A stretch of DNA of 64,000 nt. Origin: Reclinomonas americana ATCC 50394. Its lineage: Eukaryota; Jakobida; Jakobea; Jakobida. The notes beneath the pieces are model-generated. The model did no database searches. It was not told the origin of the DNA and saw nothing but the letters and a program-made list of their open reading frames with translations. Positions 12,101-22,624 of the stretch are shown piece after piece (the stretch's first letter is position 1; every line of letters begins with the position of its first letter). The DNA is taken from assembly GCA_048213135.1 (NCBI GenBank), contig PS015059.1:85375-149374 (forward strand), read 5' to 3'. A program made the position numbers and the translations under genes.

Positions 12101-14513
12101 GTGGATCCCTCGTGGAACCCGGCCACAGACAACCAGGCTGTGGATCGCGCGTACCGTCTGGGCCAGCGCCGCAACGTCGTCATCTATCGCCTGATCACCT
12201 GCGGCACCATCGAGGAGAAGATCTACCGCAAGCAGGTGTTCAAGAACGCGCTCATGAAGAGCACGAGTGAGAAGCGACAGCAGTACAGGTGTGTGTGCAG
12301 GTGATAAGTGATGGATGGCGTGCAGATGACTGACTGACTGACTTTGTGGTTCGGTCAGATACTTTTCGCGACAGGAGCTGCGCGATCTATTCAAGCTCGA
12401 CGATCACCACATGTCGGAGACGCAGAAGCAGCTGCACGAGTTGCACGCACACCAGCGCGTCACTGATGCTGATTTGGATGCGCATTTGGAGCGCCTGTCG
12501 CAGTTTGGTGCGGCACTTCGTGTCGGTCGGTGCTCTCTATCTTTTTCTCACTCCCCACGACAGGCATCTACGGTGTGAGTGATCATGATCTGTTGTTCAA
12601 GCGGGAGGTAGACGACGACGTGACGGACGCGGCGGCGCACCAACAGGTGTTGACTGTGGTACGTGCGCGTGAGTGTTTGTGGCGAGTGCTGCCGTGCAGT
12701 GCTGTTCGCCTGACGTGCGCATGGTCGTGCAGGTCGACAAGCGCACCGAGAAGCTCATTCTCTCCTCTGCCACCAAGAAGAAGCCACCGGCACGTGATGA
12801 CATACGCAGCACGCCATTTACCGTCAACCCTGGCGACAGGCCACTGCACAAACCATCCGCACTGGTCACTGCACTGCAATCGGTGCCTCGCAGTCTGGCG
12901 CCACCCTCGGCGGGCAGTGCGACCTCCAATCGGTCGGTGCTGTGTACGTGATCGTTGTCCTCTTGTGCAACACAAGCTAACAGGCAGTGTGTCACAGATT
13001 TGTCGGAGCTAGCCAACCGCGGTTGTCGACAGAGAGCGAGTTGCGTGGCGGACGAGTGAGTTTGTTTGTGGCAAAAGAATGTGTTTGGCTGACATGCGAG
13101 GACGGCAGTGGACCGTTTGACTTTTCTGCCACTGCGCGCGTACTCGACGAGATCTCGAGCACGCTGCCGAAGGCCGAGAGGTCGTCAACAGGAGACGAGG
13201 CAGAGTGGCAGCCGGCGGCGGCACAAACGCCACCCAAACCCTCGCCTGCTCCTGCACGACGCGTACTCATGTCACCGGAAGACGAGCCACTGCCGAAGCG
13301 ACCGGTGCGGCCTGCCAGCGCCGCTGCACCGCCACCTGCCACAGGGCCGACACGTCGCGTGCTGGAGTCGCCTGCAGAAGATGAGGCGAGTCCTGCGCCG
13401 CCGCCCAAGTCCACCACACCTGCTCCAGCCCGCCGAGTGCTCATGTCGCCGGAAGATGAGCCGCTGCCGAAGCGACCGCCAGCAGCAGCAGCAACAGCGG
13501 CGGCTGCATCCACGCGCCGTGTGTTGGAGTCGCCTGCGGAAGATGAGGCGACTCCTGCGCCGCCCAAGCCCACACCTGCCTCGGCCCGCCGAGTGCTCAT
13601 GTCGCCGGAAGATGAGCCGCTGCCGAAGCGACCGCCACCAGCAGCAGCAGCGCCTGGACCCACACGCCGTGTGCTAGAGTCGTCTTTGGAAGATGAGGCG
13701 AGTCCTGCGCCGCCGCCCAAGTCCACCACACCTGCTCCGGCCCGCCGAGTGCTCATGTCACCGGAAGACGAGCCGCTGCCGAAGCGACCGGTGCGGCCAG
13801 CTGCCACGGGGCCGGTGCGCCGTGTGCTGGAGTCGCCTGCAGAAGATGAGACGCCGCCGCCGCAGAAACCAGGACCTGTACGCCGGCCTTTCGGCTCGGA
13901 CGCTTCGTCGTCGTACCGAACGGCGTCGATTGGTAACGATACCGGGAGCGGTGACCACGATGACGATGATGCACCGGTTTTCATCACTCGTCCCGCTGCA
14001 ACTCGATCGGTGGCCTCGGTTGGCGATGAGGACGAGGAGGAGGAAGAGGAGGATGGTGATTACGACGATGGCGACGACGAGGAAGAGGAAGAAGAGGCGG
14101 AGGAGGCAGGAGAGGAGTACGATGAGGACTCGGATGACGAGTTTTGTGCCCATCGACAGTTTCAGCTGGTCATGGACACGACAACGGGCGAGATGAGCGT
14201 CGCTGACGAGGGTGACGAAGAAGAGGAGGCAGAAGAAGAAGAGGAGGAGGAGGAGGAAGAGGAGGACATGGATGACGACGGGCGGCGGGGCATGGTGGAG
14301 AGGTTCCGCGAGGAGTTCCTGGTGACCATCCCGCTGGAGAGTGTCACCATCGCCGATCGTCGGCGCTACAATGCCCGTCTGCGGCAAGCGCGCCAGCTCG
14401 AAGCAGCAGGCGAAACGGAGGGCGCCCTGACCGCATACTTTGACTGCCTCGACATTTGCGACGCCGACCGCGATCTCCAGCTGCATGTTGCAGTGTTGTA
14501 TCTCAAGAATTGA
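9170..14513 (+). CDS. ERCC6L: PICH/ERCC6L-type Snf2 DNA translocase
   Basis: Twenty-one phase-consistent exons (9170-9205, 9276-9293, 9494-9520, 9599-9688, 9749-9847, 9903-10136, 10204-10340, 10398-10504, 10569-10747, 10822-10914, 10974-11177, 11248-11379, 11446-11544, 11580-11798, 11868-12030, 12102-12288, 12359-12507, 12564-12658, 12733-12943, 12998-13055, 13109-14513) give 1313 residues. Helicase motifs: [13 protein letters not shown] (Walker A, exons 6/7), LILDEGH (DExH), [56 protein letters not shown]. Family-specific blocks RRE(K)[14 protein letters not shown] and [12 protein letters not shown] identify PICH, the Plk1-associated translocase that coats ultrafine anaphase bridges. An N-terminal TPR-like helix pair and a C-terminal one ([20 protein letters not shown]) match the human layout. 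Between them lie eight RRVL-x-SP repeats and long acidic runs. Several GTTGCG donors (9206, 10137, 11799) are required to restore conserved motifs. Confidence 0.93.
13255..13858 (+). repeat. Eight-fold RRVL[M/E]SP coding repeat in PICH tail
   Basis: Two motifs alternate strictly: [16 protein letters not shown] (four copies) and [11 protein letters not shown]-like (four copies, one as [11 protein letters not shown]). Each complete copy contains a minimal Ser-Pro site preceded by RRVL, so this looks like a multisite proline-directed phosphorylation array or a multivalent docking segment (inference). Spacing is about 60-120 nt and the DNA repeats are clearly related. Confidence 0.9.
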
Positions 14514-14559
14514 GGCATGAAGGCGAGGCACCCTTGTGGGCATGGGCACCTGATAGCGC

Positions 14560-14631
14560 GGTGCCGTGGTCTAGTGGTATGATTCTCGCTTAGGGTGCGA
14601 GAGGTCGCGGGTTCAATCCCCGCCGGCGCCC
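14560..14631 (+). tRNA. tRNA-Pro(AGG)
   Basis: The acceptor 5' strand GGTGCCG pairs with 3' CGGCGCC. The D-arm contains TGGTCTAGTGGTATGA, the anticodon stem CTCGC/GCGAG encloses loop TTAGGGT with anticodon AGG, and the T-arm is GCGGGTTCAATCCCCGC. There is no intron and no encoded CCA. It sits between PICH and GWT1 and is followed by a T-rich Pol III stop. Confidence 0.97.
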
Positions 14632-14633
14632 CT

Positions 14634-14665
14634 TCTTTTTTTTCCTTTTTTCTTTTTTTTTTTTC
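14634..14665 (+). terminator. RNA polymerase III oligo-T terminator
   Basis: Repeated runs of T (up to 12) start three bases after the tRNA 3' end, as expected for Pol III termination. Confidence 0.8.
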
Positions 14666-14802
14666 CCTGTTTGTTTGCACGTGCCTTGATGGATCAAAGC
14701 AGCAGTGTGGTCTTTACAGGGACGGAGTGATCAGAGAAGGCCAGTGCGAAGCAAACATTGTCCGACAAGGACACGCGTACAACAAAACAAAACCAACAAA
14801 GG

Positions 14803-15865
14803 ATGCAAGACGACGCACTGCGCCTGCGCAAGATCGCCTTTGTGTCTTCGCTCGATGGCACCACACCATGGAACGTGATGCTCACCATCTGCGTTCTCCC
14901 AGTGCGTCAGTCGTTCTCTGTTATTCATGCACCCACAATGTCATCGCTCACCTCCGCTGCGCGCAGACAGTGGAGCACGCACACGCACTGCTGGCACCGC
15001 TCATTCTGCGCTATGCCACCCCCGCCAGCTGGCGACGAGTCGTCTCTGCGGCACTCGACATTGCCTTGAAAGTGTGGCTGCCGCTCTTCTTCCTTACCGC
15101 CGGCTACGAGTGGTGGAAACGAGCAGAGTTCAGTGTGCCGCTGATGGTGGCGGTGCATGCAGCTGCATGGATGATGATGACGAAGAACAAGGAGAAGGAG
15201 GAGAAGAAGGACGTGATGGGTCGACGACTGGGGTTTCTCAGTGCAACTCGCGCCACGCTGATGATTGCCACTTGTTGCGTGCGAGCGAGCGTGTTGTGCT
15301 CTCCTCTCTCCTCACTCCTCACCATTTATCATCCTGTCGTGCACAGGCATCTCGATCTTGGCGGTCGACTTTCCTGTGTTTGCTCGGGAGCTGGCCAAGA
15401 CGGAGACGTACGGCTCGTCGCTGATGGATGTCGGTGTGGGAGTGTTTATCGTGTATCTCGGCCTGGTGTCCAAGTCGACGGCAGTGGAACCGGTGCATGT
15501 TCCGCTGCGTGCACGACTGCGCCGTGTGCTGTTCGGCTCGGGTCCGCTGCTGTCGATTGCGGTGGTGCGGCTGGTGGTCACTCGCCTGCTCAACTACCAG
15601 GAGCACGTCAGTGAGTATGGCGTGCACTGGAACTTTTTCGTGACCCTGGCCGTGATGCTGGCCGTCGACTCGCTGGTCACCGTGCGCTCTCCCAAGGCGG
15701 CACTGATGGGTGCCGTGGGCATGCTGGTCGTGCATGAGGTGGTGGTGCTGCGGCTGCTCGGTGGCGCGGCGTACATTCTCGACGATTCGGTGCGCCACGC
15801 CAACCTGCTGGCGCAGAACAAGGAGGGCGTGCTGAGCCTCACGGGTGGGTGGCACGAAAGTAGGA

Positions 15866-15927
<62 letters not shown>

Positions 15928-16324
15928 GGTAGGTAGGTACGGTAGGTCGGTACGGTACGGTACGTACGTACGGTACGGTCGGTACGGTACGGTACGGTAC
16001 GTAACGAACGTAACGTACGTACGTACTTACGTTNNNNNNNNNNNNNNNNNNNNNNNNNNNNNNNNNNNNNNNNNNNNNNNNNNNNNNNNNNNNNNNNNNN
16101 NNNNNNNNNNNNNNNNNNNNNNNNNNNNNNNNNNNNNNNNNNNNNNNNNNNNNNNNNNNNNNNNNNNNNNNNNNNNNNNNNNNNNNNNNNNNNNNNNNNN
16201 NNNNNNNNNNNNNNNNNNNNNNNNNNNNNNNNNNNNNNNNNNNNNNNNNNNNNNNNNTACGAGTACGTACGTACGTAGACGTACGTACGAGAGTAGTACG
16301 ACGTACGTACGTACGAGACGAGAG

Positions 16325-16367
<43 letters not shown>

Positions 16368-17098
16368 TGAGTGCGCGAGTACTGACTGCGTGACGTGCAG
16401 GATACACATCTCTGTATCTGTTTGGCGTGTGGACGGGCATGCTGGCCAACCGCACCTATTGTGCCTCACCCAAACGGCCATCCATGGTATGTGTGTGCCA
16501 GCTGTCTTGTCGTGTTTTGTCGACAGCAGTTTCTCATGTGCACCTTTGGCACAGCGCCCGCGCGTGGCCGCTGCTGTTGCTGCAGTGGTCCTGATTGTGA
16601 GCTTTGTGCTGGCGCACGTGTTGCAGCCGTCGCGTCGTCTGGTGTGTAGATTGCTTCCAGTGTGCAGACGAACCTGTCTTGGGTGCGCTAACTCGCACGA
16701 ACAGCTCAATGCTGGCTACATTTGCCTGGTCATGGCGCTGGTGGCGACGCAGATGCTGATGCTCGCGTGGCCGGCGGGAGCGCGGCACGAGGAGAGTGCT
16801 CTTGTGCGCGCACTCAACGATAACGCCATGCTGGTGTTCCTTTTTGTTGCGTGGTGTGCGGTTTGTGCGTTGATGATCATCATCAATCCTGAAACCCCCC
16901 GTCATGCAGGCCAACTTGACGACGGGTGTGGCCAACTTCTCGCTGGTCACCATCGACACCGAAGGTCCACTGGCCTACTTTGCTCTGCTGCTGCACTGTA
17001 CGGCGTTTGCTGTGTTTGCACTGACACTGCGGTCGCGTGGCATCTCGTTTTCGATGCGCTCCCTCGTCAAGAAGGACGACGGCCTGAAGACCGAATGA
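14803..17098 (+). CDS. PIGW: GPI-anchor inositol acyltransferase GWT1/PIG-W
   Basis: Exons 14803-14901, 14967-15273, 15347-15844, 16401-16486, 16555-16641, 16705-16845 and 16910-17098 encode 468 residues. The N-terminus KIAFVSSLDGTT matches the family EAFVSNLNGTT block, and ISILAVDFPVF plus AKTETYGSSLMDVGVGVFI is the hallmark PIG-W/Gwt1 segment. About ten hydrophobic helices follow (for example VAAAVAAVVLIVSFVLAHVL, LAYFALLLHCTAFAVFAL). The enzyme acylates inositol of GlcN-PI in the ER during GPI-anchor synthesis. The chosen ATG is at 14803; an upstream in-frame TTG is not a start. Two introns use GTTGCG donors (15274, 16846), and splicing there restores ATC-ISILAVDF. Intron 3 contains a gap (16034-16257). 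Confidence 0.93.
15863..16362. other. GA and ACGT simple repeats around gap (N 16034-16257), within a GWT1 intron
   Basis: (GA)n at about 15869-15923, then GGTA/TACG/ACGT mixtures to 16033, an N gap to 16257, more ACGT repeats, then (GA)n to 16362. The true intron length is unknown. Confidence 0.9.
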
Positions 17099-17157
17099 GA
17101 GATGCGGGCGCGGGCACACGAGCGTCGCAGGAATTTTACTCCTGCAAGCCAGCGCAC

Positions 17158-20100
17158 TCATGTGGGTGGCACTGGTTCCGGAGGCACCAGGTCCTCCTGC
17201 AGAACGAGTTGAAGTGTGTCGGAGACCTGCTCGAACGTTGGTCGCGCAGACGGGTTGTCCGACCAGCAGCTCTCAATCAGTCTGTAATAAAGCAGAGTAT
17301 TGATTGAGTACATGTTGTTCTTTGTTTTTTGTTTGTTGTGTCAAACCTCTTCAGTCGGTCTGGCAGGTCTGCGGCGAGCTCGGGTCGCCGGTTGTAGGTA
17401 CTAACTTGATACATGATGGCTGCAAAGGAGACGAGAAAAGAGTGAGAGACAAACACACACACACACACACCGGTTGTGTTGCGTGTCAAGAACCACTCAC
17501 CAAAATCGTTGGTGATGGTGGAGAATGGTCTCTTGCCCGAGATTATTTCGTTCATCATCACTCCAAAACTGTACACGTCCACGCTCTTGTTGTACGCATC
17601 GTCGCCACCTGAAACAAAAGACACGGCCGTCAACAAGGATTCGCAACACGGGAGAGGTACAGCAGAGCACGCAACGCAGAATCTCGGGCGACATATACGC
17701 AGTGGTTCCTGTGGCACGAGTAGTGATGAATGCACGAAAACGCGGAGAGAACAACCAACACACACGCTGCGTACCTCCAAAAGTGGTGAGCTGAGAGCCT
17801 CCTCTCGACCCGACCACCTTGGCAAGCCCAAAATCTGCACGATGAGGTGGAGGAAATGAGAGTGGTACGATGGTAAAGGAAAATAGGGGGAGAGTGCCAT
17901 CGCACCGGCAATCTTGGTCGTCGGTATGCTGCCAGCAGAGACGCACAGCACATTGGCAGGCTTCAAGTCTGCGCACACACTCCAGACTGAGTCACAAACG
18001 TTCAAATCACAGGCTACCGCCATCATTATTGCGCACACACACCTCGATGCACAACACCAATGACGTGCCTGGAGAGAGAGGAGAAAGAAGTGAGGGACGC
18101 TGTGTGAAAATGAGAACACGGAGTGTTGTCGACGCAACAAGAACGCCATGGTCGAACTGATTTGCTGGCAAATAGTGAGCCGATCCTGCAGCGTGGCAGC
18201 GAGACCGGCAGGCGATTTGAGCCATCCGTGCTGCGCGGACGTGCACAGAATCAGAAGGTGGGCGCACATAGTCTGTGCAAAGTGCGGTGGACGCAACGAG
18301 ATCACCACCGGGAACGTACTCGGTGACAATGTAGCAGACGCCGGAGGTTTCGGTGTTTGCGCCGACAAAATTGACCACGCCCGGATGTCTCGCTCGACTC
18401 AGCGCCAGCAACTCGCCCGACACGTCCGTCGATTCACTCGTAATCAATTCCTTGATGGCCACTGGCGCTCCAAACAGGCGACCCTCGAATACCTTGCCGA
18501 ATCCGCCACTGCAAGCGAGAGGACGCGGTGTGTTCAGGTCGCTAAAAAGATGACGCTGGTGACGACGGCACACGCAACGAGCCGAGCACACGACCGAGTT
18601 TCAAGTTATCCATGTTGATGCGCACAAACTCCACCGACGGCTTTGCCTCCATGGCTGGTACGACGCTGCGTCGTCGATGGTTCTCTTGCGAGGCCATGGT
18701 GCGCAAGTAATCCAAGTCGGCGAGCTCTGTACGTGATCAGTGAGCACGAGTGGCAAGGGCGGGAGAGAGGGGGGGGGAGGGAGAGAGAGAGATCCCACGC
18801 ACCAGCAACGGCGCTTGCCACTGGCGCCGACACCTCGAGTGCCACCGTGCCTGCCACACTCGGCTTGTTGCCATCTGCGACGGTGTAAGGTGACGGCCGC
18901 GATGTCGACTAAGAGAAGCGTACTCACCGCCAACACCAATAGTGTCCAAACCCTTCTTAATGTAGTCCTTGACATAGTCAATCACCTCAAAACACACGGA
19001 ACCATACTGCAGTGCCTCCTCATTGTCGGTGGCCATGTACACACACTCCACCCACGGCGCACGCGCACTGCTGCTCAGCCGCTCACACATGGCCGGCGGA
19101 ATGAATCTACGAGATCGCACTTGTCAGCAGGCGAAGAGAAGGAAGAGGAGTCAAGTATGAGCAGCAAAACGCACTTGCCACTCTCGGTGGCTTCGCGGGT
19201 ACCGACCAGGAGGATGAAAGAGTCGGGAAATCTGCGCAAAACATGCAAGAGGTGAGCAACACGAAATGCAAATAGAGCGCAAGGATATCGGTGCAGACGC
19301 ACGTTGTCTGCAAGTGGTTGACCTCTCGCTTCAGCGAATTCAGCGACGCAGTGTCTGGCAACGCTGATAAGTACGAAGTGACGAGCATGGGTGACATTCA
19401 TACACTGTCTCGGGCACACCTGACATGCCAAAGCACAGGCAGATCAAGTCGACCGACGTCAAGTGCGCCACCTCGCTGGTGAACACGCCAAACAGAACCG
19501 GATCTCGCGACTCCAACGCCCCACCACAATCGTACAAGTGCAACAGCGTCGGTTCTTCGTCAATGTCGATCAGCAGCTGAGTACAGCGCATCGGCGTGAG
19601 TGAGGAATGGCGAGAGACAGTGACAAAAGCACACGACGACGCACATGCACGCGTCGATTATCGGGCGCCACTGTGGGCGATCCGTGTTCATCGAATGTGA
19701 GCGGAAGCGGATCCTCGGCCGTGGCCGCCAGCATGCGCGTGGTGGCCGCCTGATGGTTGCCAAAGAAGAAGACTCGGGCGTGCTGACGCACACCAGGACG
19801 CGACAAGTCACCCTGCGAGTCGTCGCTCATCATGCTCGATTCCATCAACGACACCGAGTTGAGGGAGCTGGCCGACACTGAACGATTGAAGAACAGCGTC
19901 GGTGGTGAGCCCGGTGTCGAACTGCCGTCCTGTTGAGCAGAAGCAGTCGTGGACGACACCGTGGTGGTGGTCGTCCAGGGAGACCGCGGTGCGGCAGCGG
20001 CGGTGACAGCGGTGGTGGTGATGGGTGCAGACCCCGAGGATGTCTGTGTCGCGAGTGCGGGAGCGGAAGCTGCTGCCGACGGCGCACTTGCAGCTGACTC

Positions 20101-20485
20101 GCGACTGCCAAAGCCCGCAATGCTGTTCTCGCCTACATTTTTTCAGCACACCGAGTCAGAATGCGGCTGGCGAAGCGAAAGGACGGGGCGGAACACGCAA
20201 CAGAGGTATTCGTACAGTGAATCGCTGAGCATGGAACGCAGAACATCGGGTTGGGCCTTGCTTCGCCGCAGTTGGCGCACCACATCCGACGTCCAGTCGA
20301 GCACGTGTGGCATGTTGACCACCATGCCTGACAGAGGGGAAAAGTTTGTGAGAGGGGGGAAGAGGCAGGTGAGAAGAGAAGAGAGAGGCGTAACATTGTG
20401 GGGTTCCGCGGACGGTGATGGATGAGTTGTATGGTCGAACGGCGACGACCCACTGGGGAGGAGTCAAAGGGTGAGTGAAGCCGAA

Positions 20486-20535
<50 letters not shown>

Positions 20536-21134
20536 GACGCGTCGTGTGTACGTCTACGTTACGTCGTAGTTCGTCGTCTCACTACTACGTTACTACTACT
20601 CTACGTCGTCCGTCGTCTCTTCTTCTTNNNNNNNNNNNNNNNNNNNNTGCTGTACCGTACATCCGCCTTCGGCCGTACAGCAGAGAGAGAGAGAGAGAGA
20701 GAGAGAGAGCAGCCGTCTGTTATGCACTTGTCAGTTTGTCGCTCACACTCTTAGCTAATCACTCGGCCTGACTCTCTCTTTCTATTTCTCTTCCTGACTC
20801 GTTAGTCAAACGCTCATACGGCCTGTCGCCTTCCGATCATTATGCCTCATTCACGACTCACTAATCTTTCTTTCCCTCCCTCTATTCCGTCCCTCTTTCT
20901 CTCTCTCTCTCTCTTCTCGCTTTCTCTTTCTGACTCAAATGCCAGTCAAACGCTCGCATGGTAGTCGCAAACGACCACCCAAACCCAGCCACGGTGCACT
21001 CCCCCAACTCTCTTCTCTCTAATTTCTTTCTCTCTTTCTGACTCAGGCGACAGTCAAACGCTCGCATGGAGTTCGCATACGACCACCCAAACCCAGCCAC
21101 GGTGCACTCCTCCACCTCTCTCTCCTCTCTAATT

Positions 21135-21178
<44 letters not shown>

Positions 21179-22298
21179 GTCAGTCAAACGCTCACGACTA
21201 CCGATCTCCGACCACCCAAAGCCAGCCATTCTTATCTTTCCCTCCCTCGTCCCCCTCCTCTCTCTCTCTCCCTCCCTCCCTCCCTCTCTCCCAACTCACC
21301 GGCAGCGACCACAATGTGAGACCCTGCATACCACACGCAGTCAGCAGCAGCGAGAACACGCACAAGCACCTATCGACAACGCACCTTGACGACACTGATG
21401 CTGGTCACATACAGCACCTCCAACGGCAAGTCACGGAAAGCTCCACTCAGATAGCTCTGCGACGCGACAGCACGCGTGAGACAGGCAGCCGCACAAGCAA
21501 CGCACGGACGACGCCTTTCCGCACATGCACGTGCTTGCGAACGTCCTTGAATTCGCGAAAACGATGCTGCCTCGACTCCCACTGATCCACGGCCACCCAC
21601 TCCGCCACATCCGCATAGTCCGGGTCGTGGAGAATCACCTCCAGCATCTCCACGCGCAACCTGGCCGGCAGTGCAAACCGACCCGCACGACTGTGTGATC
21701 GCACGCACGAGTCAGAGCTCCCGATCATCGATCATCACCGTCTCGAGTGTACGCGCGCAACGATTGCACATAGGCATCGCAGCTGGGTGAAATCAGACCG
21801 CCAACCACAAGCTTGCCTTCCTTGCTCTCCAGGTGTCGCTTGGCCACACGAAACATCTGCGTTGCGCGCGGGCGTGTGAGTTGATTGACTGATAATCCCT
21901 CCCTGTCTCTCTCTCTCTCTTCACTCACTCACCTCCAAAATCGTGGCATTGGGCGGGGAAAACGATCCCGTGGTCAACAAGATGACGGGTTTCGCGCGTG
22001 ACTGCGCCTTGCCGTCTTCGGCCGCCACTCGCCACTCGTTCTCCAACTCACTCAGCACTCCCTGCAGCTTGCTCATGTTGTGGCCTTCAGTCGCAAGTGC
22101 CTCACTGGATCTGTGTGTGCGAGAGAGAGCAGGTGAGTGAGTGCGAGGGATCAATGAGCGTGAGTGTGTGTGTGCTTGTGTGATGATGACTCACAGTGTG
22201 CGAAGAGTGCGTGCGCCGCTCATTGTTGTTGCTGTGGACGAGTTTGTGGAAGGGGGAGAGGCGAGGGAAGAGGACCCTGCATGGCCGGGCACCGACAT
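17158..22298 (-). CDS. Three-domain fusion: NMNAT-like, Rho-GTPase-like, TKL protein kinase
   Basis: Twenty-four minus-strand exons, listed 5' to 3': 22298-22195, 22110-21933, 21856-21762, 21690-21525, 21456-21385, 21323-21300, 20452-20395, 20327-20202, 20132-19645, 19576-19420, 19363-19303, 19231-19175, 19106-18928, 18874-18803, 18726-18579, 18508-18298, 18230-18139, 18068-18043, 17968-17906, 17834-17775, 17708-17676, 17608-17501, 17419-17347, 17281-17158. They join without a phase break to 2775 nt (924 aa). Residues about 80-275 resemble nicotinamide-nucleotide adenylyltransferase (LLTTGSFSPP, LVVGGLISPSCDAY, VDQWES, TSDVVRQLRRS). A Ser/Ala/Thr-rich linker follows, then a Rho-like domain (LLIDIDEEPTLLHLYDCGG, ILLVGTREA, WVECVY). 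The C-terminal TKL kinase has GSGGFGKVFEG, VAIKE, HRDLKPANVL, DFGLAK, GTTAYMSPE and DVYSFGVMMNE, all apparently active. Catalytic residues of the first two domains are degenerate. Alternative: two genes, with the NMNAT-like part ending in the intron at 20133-20201. Confidence 0.78.
20453..21299. repeat. Large fusion-gene intron with GA repeats, gap and about 107-bp tandem repeat
   Basis: Contains (GA)n at 20492-20534, CGT/ACT-rich simple sequence, a 20-base gap (20628-20647), (GA)n at 20682-20709, and a tandem unit starting with GTCAAACGCTC at about 20945, 21052 and 21183. The unit also carries ACGACCACCCAAACCCAGCC; the third copy is degenerate. CT-rich runs continue to the acceptor side. Confidence 0.85.
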
Positions 22299-22624
22299 CG
22301 ATGTGGTCGTTTCGTCGTCGGTCGGTGGCCAGACAAGGCAATGGGACAAGCTGACGACTTCTACTGATCAAGGAAGCTGGGCGTGGAGCCCTTCTTGTGC
22401 CACAGAGGCGAAGGGCGCAAGGCTTCCTCCAACCACGGCGATGGCTGCCACGTCGTGTTCACTCTTCGAGTTGTCACAAACGCTTACGAACTTCGGCTCT
22501 TCATCTTCTGACACCGTTGCGATGTTTAGAGGCCCACGAGTTGGCCAAAGCAGCTCCTCACGGTCAAGCAATTCAAGTGCCTTGCCACTTATCTGTCGCC
22601 CTCCTTGCTCCTTGGCTCATTCAT
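22299..22624 (-). other. Spacer between tandem minus-strand genes
   Basis: A minus-strand frame of about 67 codons (22571-22368, no ATG) reads through much of this spacer. It has no recognisable family and no splice link that I can make in phase. It probably holds the fusion-gene promoter. Confidence 0.4.

Noticed and set aside
14758-14802. In-frame extension upstream of GWT1 (LSDKDTRTTK...)
   Set aside because: Would need TTG as start; the family N-terminus fits the ATG at 14803.
20133-20201. Read-through end for the NMNAT-like part (SLYEYLCCVFRP... to a stop)
   Set aside because: Possible, but the GTTGCG donor plus phase-matched acceptor leads into a 488-nt open exon lacking an early ATG, so the fused model was preferred.
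22299-22571. 67-codon frame upstream of the fusion gene as an extra exon or a CinA-like domain
   Set aside because: No phase-consistent splice to the first fusion exon, no CinA motif, and it terminates before the start codon.
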